Below, piece after piece: positions 52,777 through 64,000 of a stretch of 64,000 nucleotides of DNA. The translations under genes and the position numbers were made by a program. The notes below the pieces were generated by a model, which saw only the letters and a program-made list of their open reading frames with translations, was not told where the DNA came from and ran no database searches. Source of the DNA: Apostichopus japonicus (lineage: Eukaryota; Echinodermata; Holothuroidea; Aspidochirotida; Stichopodidae). Location of the stretch: the NCBI RefSeq assembly GCF_037975245.1, contig NC_092563.1, forward strand, positions 1,889,001 through 1,953,000. Direction: 5' to 3'. Within the stretch, counting starts at the first letter, position 1. Each line of letters starts with the position of its first letter.

Positions 52777-52883
52777 TATCCTCGACTCCTCGATTTTTCT
52801 TTGATTTGGTTCTTGTCTGTTTCTGTCACTGTGTTTATAGTTGATATTTATGCTTGTAAGTGTGTACATATTTTGCCTTCACA

Positions 52884-52962
52884 CTGAGGACTTGAACAAA
52901 GGAATTCCAAGTCCTCAGATGTCTTTCAATAGAATCGCCATGTCCTCTGAAGAATTCTATTG
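52884..52962. repeat. Two adjacent short inverted repeats
   Basis: CTGAGGACTTG (52884-52894) is the inverse of CAAGTCCTCAG (52908-52918). CAATAGAAT (52927-52935) is the inverse of ATTCTATTG (52954-52962). Both are perfect and lie between the pentanucleotide array and a pyrimidine-rich region. Their role is unknown. Confidence 0.7.
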
Positions 52963-53029
52963 TTAAGTGTTATTGTTAAGTTTAGGGTATGTGGATGCGA
53001 ACAATGGAATAAAAAGGAAAAGAATAGTG

Positions 53030-53480
53030 TCTCTGTGTGTACGCGCGTCTTTACTTTATATCTTCATTGTTGCCTCTGCATTCGTTCCTTCGTTTGTTTC
53101 TTCTTCCTTTGTAAACGCCCCCGTTTCTATTTCTGTCTTTGTCCTCATTTCTGTAAAGTTGTCCCCGTTTCTGTACTTGCTTTTGTCTGTGCAAACTCAC
53201 TAGTTATTTATCTCTGTTTCTGTCTGTTTCCTAGTATCTCTCTCTATATATATGTCTGTGTGTATGTTTGTTTCTAGTATCTCTATCTCTCTCTGTTCCC
53301 GTCTCTGTTTCTGATTCCTTCCTTTTTGTTGGACCTGTTTCAGTTTTCGGCTACTTGTGCCGTTTCTGACTGTATTTCAGTTTCGCTCTTTTTTCTTGTC
53401 TTTTTGTCCCTGCTGCCAGCCTCCTTCCATCTCTATTGCTTTCTCTGTGTTTGTTTCTGCATCTGTCTCTATTTCTGTCC
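53030..53480 (+). repeat. Degenerate pyrimidine-rich TTTCTGTCTCTG repeat
   Basis: Words such as GTTTCTGTCTCT, CCCGTTTCTGT and TTTCTGTCCCTG recur over 450 bp without strict period. The three open frames across it (78 to 105 codons, F/C/V/S-rich) reflect this composition, so I do not call a membrane protein. Confidence 0.65.
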
Positions 53481-56400
53481 CTGTTTCGCATTTACAACTA
53501 CTTTATATTCATCGATGTGCTTTGATAAAAAGCCCAAAACAAACGTTAAAAAAGTTATTTACCTTCTACCGTGGAATAGTTTTCCAAAAGCCTTTTGATG
53601 TTGCTTTGCTTAAATAAGATCAACAGACTGAGTAGAATTAAAACTCTTGTTTATCAAAAGTTCCATCTATTTATTATAAATGACAAAAAATACTTTCTCT
53701 CCGTGGCAAAATATCATGTTTTCACTCATGAATTAGGAACAGTTGCCGTAGGAGCTCGTGATAAGATCTGTAAGGTACCTTATTCCCAATTACCCCATTT
53801 AATGAGAAACAAATCGAATCAATCCCTTTGTTAAATTAGATCTAAGCACATAAGCCAATAAGCTCGCAAAAAGATACCTTTCTTTTTGGTCATTCGGAAG
53901 CAATCGATCTGAAAACTAGGTCACAAATCTTGCAACATTTTGTAAACGCGGATTCTTCCCCGCATTATCATTAACCTGAAAACAAAACGAATATTTCGGA
54001 GGTACATAAATGCAGCAGTTATGAAACGCGGAAATATTTTCATACTTCTATAGTTGAAAGTGCTTTTTGATTTTATTATGCTCTTAACCTTGAGTGTTAC
54101 TAAAGAAAAGAGAACATGGTGACTAGGACGTTATTTTGTCACTATGACAAAAATTTGCTACAAGCTTTATTTATTCTTTTAAACAAGTTTATCAATATTG
54201 CAAATATTTTGTGGAATAACATATCCATTTGTAGATATAAATTTTGTATATATTCCAAATATTAAATACAAAAAAAAAATCTGCCTTTGTCAGCCAAATT
54301 CCTAAAAGTGCCTCTGATCTACAGAAAATCCGTGATCTTACATGCAGTCAACATGTGATTTTCAAGTAAAGATTGACAACATCAACTGCTTATCGGATTC
54401 CACCCTATGTGTCCAATACTAATATTATTAAAGTATTAAGATGCTGTTGTGAAGTGCATGCATGGTTGTTGAACAGCTGTTTGGTATACCAGTGGCATCT
54501 TAATTAACAAGGTATGCTATTGTCCACTTTGCATTATTCCGCGCCCTATTTACAATCGCCATCCACCGTGAATCATAAGCCCCCCATAGGACTTTATTAA
54601 TTACACGCAAAAAATATGGTCGAGCGCATTTTCAGACTATGAAATTAAATACAAGTAACCACTGTAATAGCAAAGAAATAGTCACTTGAAGAAGATTCTT
54701 TCTCCCAATTTATGATAGGATTTACCTGACATTGTCTTTTCAATATTAAATTTATGTTTATCAACCTTCTTTTTTTTTTGTTTATCAAGATAAAAACAAT
54801 CCGGGTTCTTTCGTTCTTAAACTCAAACGTTGGCGTGAGATTAATTAATATTTAAACGGATTCGTTGGATATTCGATATTTCATCAAGGGATCACAGTAC
54901 GTAATATTATACGTAAAAGCAAAGTCGGATAATGATGTCAGAAGCATTGATATTCACATAAATCTTCAAGAAAATGATATCAATTTAAATTTAATCCAAA
55001 CACGTCATTATTCTGAATCATAAATTAAGACCAAAACAAACATGAACTTTAATATCATCTATACAAATCATATATGTCATATGTAATTAATATATTCATA
55101 AACGATATTTTATTACTATTAAAAGTTCTACCATTTATTTCTTGATTTAGGTTTTGGGGTTTCTGCTATTACTTGAAATTCGATTCAAACTTTCCACTGT
55201 GGTTGTTGTGTCTTAACTTTGTGTCCTTCGACTAATTTCTCTCTCAGCGGTACTTGATCTGGATTGCATGTAAATATTTTCTCTGTTATACTGGTTCAGC
55301 GCCGTTCTGTCGATACGACATGACATCATGGCTTTCCAAGTATCATTGTGCATCGACTGTGGGTTGAAAGAGAAACGAATATAGATATTGTATCGGTCAA
55401 TTATATAGATGTATATATTTATGAGTTATGCCATGTTGATTTAATGAACATACCATCAGACGCCTTGTCTTTAGAGCGTGCCCTTGACAAGCATTTCAAC
55501 AGCAGGAAGAAATGCCCCTCTCAGCTTGAGTAGGCAAGATTCATATGATCGGTATGTGTCTTCGTCTTGAGAACCACTTCTCAAAACTTTGGATATGCTG
55601 AACCGAGAGAGATTCTAGAACAATTAAGTGTTTAGGGAAGGCTATGCGTTGCAGGATAAGTTAGTTCACGTGTACTTTTCGATATAAAGTTAAGTAGTTG
55701 GTCCTCTTCTCGCTGATGTATTTCATCTTGTCCACTTTCGTATCATAAAAAAAAAACCGTATTGGCTCATCTATATATAAACTCGGTTATCTGCGAGTAT
55801 TCTTGATACAAAAGTCTGAAAGTGACATGACGTCGTCAAACGTCGACTGTTTACTTAAACTAAAATCTTTTAGCTTTGATAGAAAAGAGAATCGTTTGTC
55901 TCAACTGACTCAAGACAGTTAGATGTGAATTACTTTGTAAAGAAGATTTTTGTAGTTGAGCTAGATGATAATTTTTTTTCAGTTTATTTTATTCGATGAT
56001 AAAATGTTTTTCATATAGCTTGACGATAGTTAATTTTCATTTCAAATAATGAGGTAAAAGTGGAAATTTATGAAGATTTCAAATTTTCTTGTTTCGATTG
56101 GTTATCATATTAATACAAACAAAAATCAAATTTAGAGAAGAAAGATTAGAAACATAATATGTCTGTTCAACGAATCAAATTCATAAATAACTCGCTAATT
56201 AACCAATCCCTTTATTTCTATTCAGTGATGTAAATAGAAAGAGCAACATGAATGGAATATACCGATATTTATCGATGGTTTACCGGCATCGTACAAATAT
56301 GAACATTTCATTCTAGTCTTGTTTATTTTAATATGCAATCTGTAGTTTACAGTTATACATTACGTAATATTTCAGGTCTTTCATCCCCCTTCTCTATTTG

Positions 56401-57076
56401 TATGATTTCAATCATGTGATGTTGATTGATCTATAATTCTCCTAATCACGGACACTGAACTCAAGTCAGAAGGATGGGATCTGACAGATTTTGTCCTATT
56501 GAGCGTTCCTTGGAAACTGCCTCGATTCATTTCAAATTAGTGGTACAGCTGGCGCGACTCATCTCTCAGTTTTATATTAATCAGTTCCTAGGTATGTCAC
56601 TTTGTTTATTCGCCAGTAGGCGAAGCGCTGTGGAAATGACAAAGGGATTTAATCCTTAAGAAAAAAAGAAAAAAAAAAAAGAAGTCGTGATTAAAAAGTA
56701 TGGTAGCCGATGTGGGCTTCAAATTGGTCGATACTGGATTAATTTCCGAACCTGTTTCACGTTTCTCTCCAGTTCGTATAGAAAATATCGTAACCTTATA
56801 TTGTTTCTTTTTATTTCCCCCCTGCATTCTCAGCACATTTTAATAAATTTGTTGCGGTACCTATTCGGTAACCAATCATGCGTAACTGATTTAACATCGA
56901 AACCATCGAAAATAATTTGTGGTTATGAAGTGACAAACCATGTGGGGCACTTTCGAAGGGGAAAAGGGGTCACGAGAGAGCTATCCACTTTTGTGTTCAG
57001 CACTCTACATTATTAGTTTTATATTATTATTATTTGGCATCCGTGTAAGAACAAGAATGTGAGAAAGATGGCCAGC
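53481..57076. other. No confident gene
   Basis: This is AT-rich DNA. A weak match to the SINE core (GTGTCCTTCGACTAA, ACTTGATCTGGATTGC) lies near 55214-55270 without a recognisable head. A 61-codon frame at 56474-56659 is followed by a TAG|GTATGT donor-like site near 56589, but the peptide is unfamiliar. Confidence 0.4.
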
Positions 57077-57345
57077 TTTCTAAGACCAATGAGCACCATT
57101 ATCAGAGAACTTTCTAAGATTAATAAGCACCAGCATGAGACAGTTTTCCAAGATTAAAGAGCACCATTATAAGACATCTGTCTAAGATCAATCAGCACCA
57201 TTATCAGACAATTTTCTAAGATCAAATGAACACCATTGTCAGATAGCTTTCAAAGATTAATAAGCACCATTATTAGACGGCTTTCTAAGATCAATGAGCA
57301 CCATTATCATACAGCAATCTAAGATCAATAAGTACTGTTAAAAGT
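57077..57345. repeat. 34-bp tandem repeat, about eight diverged copies
   Basis: TTTCTAAGA-type starts fall at 57077, 57111, 57145 and 57179 and continue at the same spacing. The unit reads roughly CTAAGATCAATGAGCACCA then TTATCAGACAG. Copies differ at several positions each, so this is an older array than the 49-bp or 189-bp ones. Confidence 0.9.
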
Positions 57346-57598
57346 TATGAGTTAAAATCCATTATCATCACAATCACTGAGATAGACGAGGAGAGTATAG
57401 GCTATATAAACCAAGGAGGCTCGTCTGCCTTGAGTAGAACGAAGTCGCCTCAATGTACATATAAACACCTACTCCTTCGAGACACGGAAAACCTTGTACA
57501 AGACCGCCATGTAACTGATACCACTGAAGAGTAAATAAAGGAGTATACCGTAAATATATAATAATATTATTACACTGCCTAGGAGTAAATGGGCAGAC

Positions 57599-57665
<67 letters not shown>

Positions 57666-57722
57666 TATATACATGTATATATATAGATAGATAGATGTAT
57701 ATGTATATATATATTTATATAA
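57599..57722. repeat. (TA)n microsatellite with GATA/TGTA interruptions
   Basis: About 60 bp of pure TA alternation, followed by interrupted TA including AGATAGATAGATG. Confidence 0.93.
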
Positions 57723-58731
57723 ATAAGAAATTGGATTTTACACATCGTTTCCAATGATATACGTGCTTTCTCTCAGTAGACTTCTCATCTAGCATCATCG
57801 CTTTGAAATCTACCGTAATAGTGACGTAGCACTGGATGGATATCTCTCTCACGGGGATCATTTGACGTGCGTTAGCTAGATCAATTAATTCATTTAACCG
57901 AAGCTATCAGCTAAATTTAAGTAACTGGAGCTTTTTTTTTCATCATATTTCGGTTTAGCGGTTTACAAGTTTCCCCCGACAACTCTTGTATCAAACTCTA
58001 AATATGTCTTAATATGAATATCATCCTGAAGTGATGAAGAAATGTATATTATCCTGGAATGTGTTGAAGGATAAGAAACACAAAAAGGAAGAAAATTGGG
58101 AATAAACCTGGAAGTAACTTCTTGATAGAATCATTTGTCTGGCTGTTATCAATTTCAAATATTTTGTCGGATCTCTAACTTGGCCTGTGGGAGATTACAC
58201 ATATGCATGTGACTATATTGGGCTAAATTATTTATCGAACAAACATGTTCAAATCAGCCATAGTGCATTAAAGCATTATTACATTATTACTACAAACATG
58301 ATACTTACGTTTTCATGGGAAGAAATTATATCATCTCTGAGGTGTGACGAATGATAAATCTTCAACAAAGTGTCGTCCAAAACTTCATAAAATCACTTCT
58401 TTGTCGTGTAAATTAATGTTCAATTCTTTTTGAAGGAGAGACACCTTTTCACATGACTGATTTTTTGTTGTCGATTTTTTTTTCTAGCGATGACTTGGAA
58501 TGCATCCGTTAGCTTTATCACACAACACTCTCGGGTATATATGTGACAAATGGACAATACAATAATGTGCCCTTTTTATATAGCATTGTCATTTTGTTCT
58601 CTGTATAACGTTATCACTCATTTCATACTCTTTAAAATACACACACACACATACATATATATGTATATATATACAATATAACATTACCTATTCTACTTTC
58701 CATATTATATCTCTTTAATCCTCTGTCTTTG

Positions 58732-58775
<44 letters not shown>

Positions 58776-59849
58776 GCTGTTACATTCTTTATCGGTCATT
58801 TCTTCTTTCATACTGAACATAATGTTACCGTTGTTGCCGAGGTAATATTACCTCTTCTATAGTCTATAACATTATCCCTGATAGGCTATACTGTAGGTAA
58901 CATGACCTCTTATAATTTACTCTACGTAGCTTTCTACTTCAAATGCCACCTTTGAAGAGTTACTCGTCCTTTATTATTATTATTATATTATTATTATTTC
59001 TTACAGTGTAATATATCAATTGACAAGCGCGACTGTACCTGCCAGTCTGTAACTGCGACCCCATCCCTCAACCATGAGTATTGAGGACATGCATGGTTCA
59101 CCAGGTCCAAGCCTCAAAGCTGATGCACCATTCATCATCAGTCAAATAAAAGTACCATGAGAATTCAGTTTTCCAACTATCATAGGGTTTATTATCTCCA
59201 TCAGGAGTTAACAAGCGAATACATTACGTCATTTTCGTTACTTGACGCCCTAACGAATGTTCAAACCGACACAAATGTGTTTGTTTATCTCAACCTTTGC
59301 TTCTTTTTCTTCTTCTTTTTTGTTAGAGGATGTCAAGAAAATGAATGATTAGGCCAGCCTTGGTTGTCAAGAATGATTGCGTTTAAGTTCTGTGGGATTA
59401 AGTATGACCAGGGGCCTGGAACTTGTTCTATCCTGCAAGAGATTTAAGACTACTATTTGGTTTATTTCTTAAGATGTATTAATGTTCTTGAAGAGACGAT
59501 GAGGGGGAGGGGGGGGGGGGAGAAGGATTTCATGTCCTGTGATTATTGGTTCATTGTGAATTGTAGGGACTCATAAAGCCTCGTGCGTACACGCCATTAT
59601 TATTTGTGATATGATACGACAGGAATTAACGCGCGCCCGCGTATAGCTGGATATGTTTGCAATAAATATAGGTAAGTGGGTAAGACGTCTGTTCGACTTA
59701 TACTTAGAATACATCTGATACCCTGACAGTTATGCGGGGCCGTAATAACAAATGTGTTCATCTTCTTCCGCTGTGTACGTGCAGGGTTGATCGACAACGA
59801 CAATGCCGATTGGAAAATCTAGAACAAGGCAACAAAATTCAGCCGTCAC
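57723..59849. other. No gene seen
   Basis: This stretch contains a (CA)n tract near 58641-58652, a TA tract at 58731-58772, an (ATT)n stretch near 58971-59000 and a G run near 59503-59520. No exon was recognised. Confidence 0.5.
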
Positions 59850-59905
59850 GCGTGATTCGAACCGGGCCCTTCTACGCTAACCTATAGTGGACTATGGATA
59901 CCATA
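59850..59905 (-). mobile_element. tRNA-derived SINE remnant
   Basis: Minus strand: TATAGGTTAGCG (D-arm/A-box-like) is followed closely by CCCGGTTCGAATCACGCG, a perfect B box (about 59856-59866), and then TGACGGCTGAATTTTGTTGC as the tail. The anticodon-arm region between the boxes is shorter than in a real tRNA, so this is a truncated SINE head. Confidence 0.5.
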
Positions 59906-60159
59906 TATAAAATGTGCAGTGGTTCAAAGGCCACTTACGGGAGATGGGCATTCCACTGTAGACCTCGCCAGCTTTGATCGAACAATACTGGAGTTGTTAT
60001 CATGATGTATTTGCCAACAATACTCTAAAGATGATGCTATTCATTGATGAAACGTATCAATTCGGATCTAGGACGAGATAATGAAACTAGAACACTGATA
60101 AATACAACGGAGAATGACAAGATGGATTGAAGTGTCATGAATATGTATTCAAGAATAAA

Positions 60160-60805
60160 CAAGGGCGGCGGAAGCACTTTTAATCTGGGGGGGCACCGAC
60201 ATCAAAGGGCACTTTGCAGAAATTCGATTGGACTGATGCAGCCTTATATTTAGTACCCTTTATAACTCTTATTGTATTATCTTATTTGCGTATACACATC
60301 ACTCCATCAACGCCCCCCCCCCCCCCCAAGGAAAATATGCATATAGCACTGCGATATCCAATGTGCAAATTGGGAAACAAGGAACAAGTTTTCTTTTGAG
60401 ACAAAATGAGGTGAAATCATATGCTAGTTGCTAATGTAGGAATCTTCCGAATTATAGTTTATTTCTTGTTAATGTCTTAACAATTTTTTTTCCATTCGAA
60501 ATAGCTTTGAGTTTGACCGAGAAATTCATTAAAAGTCAGGGCGTAGCCAGGATTTGCAAAGTTGTATGCACGACTATCTGAGCGGAGCGCCACCACCGGT
60601 TGGCGCGGAGCGTACAAGAAAATTTTTGGTTTTACAAACCCCTCAGATGGCCGGAAACGGCCCTTCCGAGTGTTCATTCTGGTTCCCTGGCCTCTAATTG
60701 CTAACTTGAGACACCTCAATTTTTATGTAGAAAAAGGGCACATTTTTAACCTGAGGAAAAGTGGGGGGCACGTGCCCCCTGTGCCCCCCGGTTCCGCCGC
60801 CCTTG
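60160..60805. mobile_element. Short non-autonomous hAT-like DNA transposon (MITE)
   Basis: The 646-bp element has perfect 14-bp terminal inverted repeats, CAAGGGCGGCGGAA on the left (60160-60173) and its inverse on the right (60792-60805), with GGGGGGCAC following slightly further in at both ends. An exact 8-bp direct repeat AGAATAAA flanks it (60152-60159 and 60806-60813), the duplication size typical of hAT. It carries no transposase. Inside, from 60537, lies CAGGGCGTAGCCAGGATTT, which looks like another element's end and may be a nested insertion or a shared module. Open frames on both strands of the right half are not credible genes. Confidence 0.88.
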
Positions 60806-61251
60806 AGAATAAATAAATAAATATATATATAAACAGATACACTTTTCCAATTCTTTAAAGTTTATGAAATCTTTTATTAAACTATATCCAGATAATCTAG
60901 TTTATACCTATTGCATGGCGTATACGTTCCATTAGAAATCTTGAGGTAGTGGGTAGATGGCTTGTAGAGTTGTTACATGTGCCTCCTTTTTCTATACCTC
61001 CGAACTTTATAAAAAAAAACATTATCTGTGGACAAACTATGACCACTGAACCATTGTCTGTACCTGAGGCAAGAATGTGATACATTTTTATTTATTAAAT
61101 CTGTAAGTGCCTCTGTTCACCCGAGACTTTAATTTAATCCATAGTTTCCCCTTAAGATATACACAGTGTCATGTGTCTTCGATTGGGTAAACTATACTCC
61201 CTTCAAAAAGTTCGTTATGTATGGTTCGAGGACAAAAATGCGTTTATTTTT
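60806..61251. other. No gene seen
   Basis: This is AT-rich spacer between the hAT-like element and the 218-bp satellite, with an A run near 61010. Confidence 0.5.
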
Positions 61252-62090
61252 ATTTCACAAAGGGAGCTACACCCTTTGAAGAAATAAACAAAAATTTATT
61301 TATGGAGTTGTTTTCTTGCCATTTTTGAAATTCCTGTCAAACGATGTAGGATACAAACCATAACAAACAGGGTTAAGATCGTAGAAACATCACATCAGTC
61401 GATTTGATATGGTACTAAAGACGCAAATTTCATCATCATGGTTATTTTTTTTTTTTTTGCATTTATGTTATTTCACAAAGGGTGCTACACCCTTTGAAGA
61501 AATAAACAAAGAATTAATTTAGGAGTTGTTTTCTTACCTTTTTTGTGGAAATTCTTGTCAAACGATGTAGGAGACAAACCATAACAAACAGGGTTAAGAT
61601 AGTAAAAACACATCAGTCGATTTGATATGGTACTAAAGACGCAAATTTCATCATCATGGTTATTTTTTTTTTTTTTGCATTTATGTTATTTCACAAAGGG
61701 TGCTACACCCTTTGAAGAAATAAACAAAGAATTAATTTAGGAGTTGTTTTCTTACCTTTTTTGTGGAAATTCTTGTCAAACGATGTAGGAGACAAACCAT
61801 AACAAACAGGGTTAAGATAGTAAAAACACATCAGTCGATTTGATATGGTACTAAAGACGCAAATTTCATCATCATGGTTATTTTTTTTATATTAAAATAC
61901 AAAATAAACAACGAAATATACAAAGAATTAATTTAGGAGTTGTTTCTTACCTTTTTTGTGGAAATTCTTGTCAAACGATGTAGGAGACAAACCATAACAA
62001 ACAGGGTTAAGATCGTAAAAACACATCAGTCGATTTGATATGGTACTAAAGACGCAAATTTCATCATCATGGTTATTTTTTTTTATATTA
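61252..62090. repeat. 218-bp satellite array, about 3.8 copies, hairpin in each full unit
   Basis: ATTTCACAAAG begins at 61252, 61470 and 61688, exactly 218 bp apart. A fourth copy follows but lacks the first ~40 bp of the unit. Full units two and three start with a perfect 9-bp hairpin, CAAAGGGTG-CTA-CACCCTTTG; unit one has one mismatch. Then come GGAGTTGTTTTCTT, GTCAAACGATGTAGGA, CATAACAAACAGGG, CATCAGTCGATTTGATATGG and CATCATCATGG plus a T run. The last copy replaces the hairpin with AT-rich sequence. Units are nearly identical elsewhere. Confidence 0.95.
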
Positions 62091-63032
62091 AAAAACCGAC
62101 CCGACCTATCTTTTCAATGTTAATAGAAATAAATAACCAACCGGCGACATTTACGATACAAAGAAATCGCTTTAATTGTCTTTATAAAGTTTAATGGGCA
62201 TCACATGTATCATAATTGGGACATTTTGGAGCCTCTAACTGTACTGCAAGTAATAAACACACTGTCTACTTATAATATTTGCAATGTGCCTGAAAACACG
62301 CCCTGCAATACGTGAGAACATCGTAAACTGGGTTACGACATAGGCTAGCTTTATAAAATATTCCGAGAATCCACGTATCCATGCCTGCAGTAATAAGCAT
62401 GCATGGTTGGATACTAACATGTTATGGATAGGCTAAACAACCTACCGTTGGGTTACTAGCATGATATTAAGAACGATGCATTGTATCATCCTCCTGACCA
62501 ATCAAAATTGACGGTCAGGCCAAATCACGTGATGTAACACTTCCAATCTATCGTTACAGAACTATAATACGCGCATTTTCAGTGCTGCTTTTCAAAGAAG
62601 ACGAACTGTATGCAACGTTTATGGATTGTGGCAAGAGAAAAATTGCTTCCAGATGCGAGACGAGGTTTTCTTCTTCCTGTTTATGCGAACAACTTTGCCC
62701 TGAAACTCTACGGCATGGTAGTTACTATAAAGGTTTCTGTATTGCGTGAATAGCTCTGTTATCCTGTAACACTGAGAAATGCGTTAGGATAGGCTACTCT
62801 AATGATAAACTGCGTATATACAATGACACGCCATCCAATCATTCTTTGAAAAAGGAAAGAAAATAAATATAACATTGACAAGGGAGGTACTTAACTACCC
62901 ATGTAATCATTGGGGATGACGTAGGCTAATAAACATATATACAATCCCCCACCACCCCCCCCCCCCCACCGATTCTGAATCCAATCAACAGTTTTAAGGC
63001 CATGTGGATACAATAGACCCATCGACTGCTCA
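62091..63032. other. No gene seen
   Basis: This stretch contains CCGACCCGACC at about 62097 just after the satellite and a C run near 62956-62966. The 61-codon minus frame at 62235-62420 is unrecognised. Confidence 0.5.

Positions 63033-63064
<32 letters not shown>
63033..63064. repeat. (TA)n microsatellite
   Basis: About 30 bp of AT alternation followed by CATATGTATATG. Confidence 0.93.
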
Positions 63065-63068
<4 letters not shown>

Positions 63069-63444
63069 GTATATGTATATGCTTTTATAACTGTGGCTAT
63101 GGCATTGTCTACTCAAACAAATTACAACCTTTGGTGACGTGACTAAACCTTTAAATTGATAAATGGGGAAATGGGTTGATTACTAATGGATCCTTCAAGT
63201 TTATTTTAAGAGAGCAGAAAAATTAAACATCTCCAGTCGACTGAAATTTTATGGTCACTGGAGAGGTATTTATTCTGAAAACAGGCTCACAAAGTCTGTC
63301 AGTGTCTATAGATGAATTAGAGACCGATGAATGTTTATTCCTTTAACTTTAAGTGAAAATAATAGCCTACGCCATTGATTATTTGCAGTGACGTCCATAG
63401 TTATCGACCAATAAAATGCTTTTAAGAATAATTGAAGAAAGGAA

Positions 63445-63448
<4 letters not shown>

Positions 63449-63486
<38 letters not shown>

Positions 63487-63487
63487 A

Positions 63488-63551
<64 letters not shown>
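63449..63551. repeat. (TA)n / (CA)n / (TA)n compound microsatellite
   Basis: TA alternation to about 63480, then CACACACACACA at about 63489-63502, then TA alternation to 63551. Confidence 0.95.
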
Positions 63552-63554
<3 letters not shown>

Positions 63555-64000
63555 TTACAACTGCCATATCATACGGCCACCATATGATAGCTGATGACTT
63601 GGATTAGCATGGCGCTTGCAAGTTTCCATACCTTGACGCATTTTGATCTTGGGCGACAAGAGGTGAAAGATTTTCTAAACATGATTTTTTCGATCAACTC
63701 CAATCCTTCCGAACCTGACCCCATCTCGGGTAGTTTATTTCATCCTGTACTAAACATCCAGGCATTACACATAGTGATGATATCATTGCAAACGTGCAGA
63801 AGGTCACTTTACTGGGGTCGCTGTATTAAAGGGACTCTCCCCGAATAGGTTTGACTTCCATCAGATATATACACATCTATAAATTCTGTTGCAGTCTAAA
63901 GACAAGTTTATATACCGAATGCCATCCACCGAATAACAGTGATCAGCACTTTTGAACGGTTCGGTGGAATTTTTGATGTACGGGTTATCAATCCCTTAGA
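63552..64000. other. No confident gene at the window's right edge
   Basis: An 84-codon frame at 63594-63848 (+) has ordinary composition but no recognised motif, and it ends in-window at a stop without a clear splice donor. It could be part of a gene continuing outside, but nothing seen here supports that. Confidence 0.35.

Noticed and set aside
52170-52887. Frames of 195-234 codons encoding S-F-L-F-F or K-E-K-K-R repeats
   Set aside because: They are produced entirely by the TTTTC pentanucleotide array, which has no stop in any phase on either strand.
52960-53617. Hydrophobic, Cys-rich frames as a multi-pass membrane protein
   Set aside because: Three overlapping phases are all open and similar in character, because the DNA is a degenerate pyrimidine repeat.
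55206-55275. Second SINE core (GTGTCCTTCGACTAA)
   Set aside because: Only two short words match the 47-kb SINE, no B box precedes them and the spacing is different.
56474-56659. First coding exon ending at a TAG|GTATGT donor
   Set aside because: The peptide is unfamiliar, the frame continues past the donor to a nearby stop, and no partner exon was found.

Overview
This is eukaryotic, animal-type DNA. It is AT-rich, almost free of coding sequence, and packed with long (TA)n tracts, minisatellites, foldback repeats, tRNA-derived SINE remnants and short non-autonomous DNA transposons. Long open frames are few, and nearly all lie inside simple repeats. The one convincing coding segment has animal splice signals and encodes part of a pentameric (Cys-loop) anion-channel subunit. 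The repeat style suggests a marine invertebrate, possibly an echinoderm; that is an impression, not a demonstrated assignment.

The gene content I can support is a single internal exon at 36237-36364 (+). It encodes about 42 residues ending in YDQRIRPN-A-G, the hallmark of the extracellular N-terminus of glycine/GABA-A/GluCl-type receptor subunits, with a strong 3' splice site before it and a consensus 5' splice site after it. No second exon of this gene was recognised, so most of the flanking DNA is probably intron or intergenic.

Layout. 1-4.2 kb: unremarkable AT-rich DNA plus degenerate CATATC/CATCC repeats. 4.2-4.9 kb: a (TA)n tract split by a 377-bp hAT-like element with perfect 14-bp terminal inverted repeats (TIRs) and an 8-bp target-site duplication (TSD). 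5.6-11.5 kb: G/C-run-rich element fragments and TA tracts. 11.5-12.2 kb: an old duplication with a period near 370 bp. 17.6-23.4 kb: a repeat cluster (12-bp minisatellite, 90-bp and 189-bp arrays, a G-rich block, a GAGAGGTGGTGG purine block, and a 339-bp near-perfect duplication). 28-35 kb: SINE remnants, hAT-like ends and a hammerhead-like motif. 36-39 kb: the receptor exon, a GATGGT array and two striking palindromes (97-bp and 47-bp arms). 47-53 kb: a SINE, head-to-head tRNA-like units, a six-copy 49-bp array and an uninterrupted (TTTTC)n of about 490 bp. 57-62 kb: a 34-bp array, a second hAT-like element (646 bp, 8-bp TSD) and a 218-bp satellite whose units each carry a short hairpin.

No cooperating gene set or operon is present. 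The biological interest lies in the receptor exon, the precise transposon structures, the palindromes and the satellite units that carry internal hairpins.
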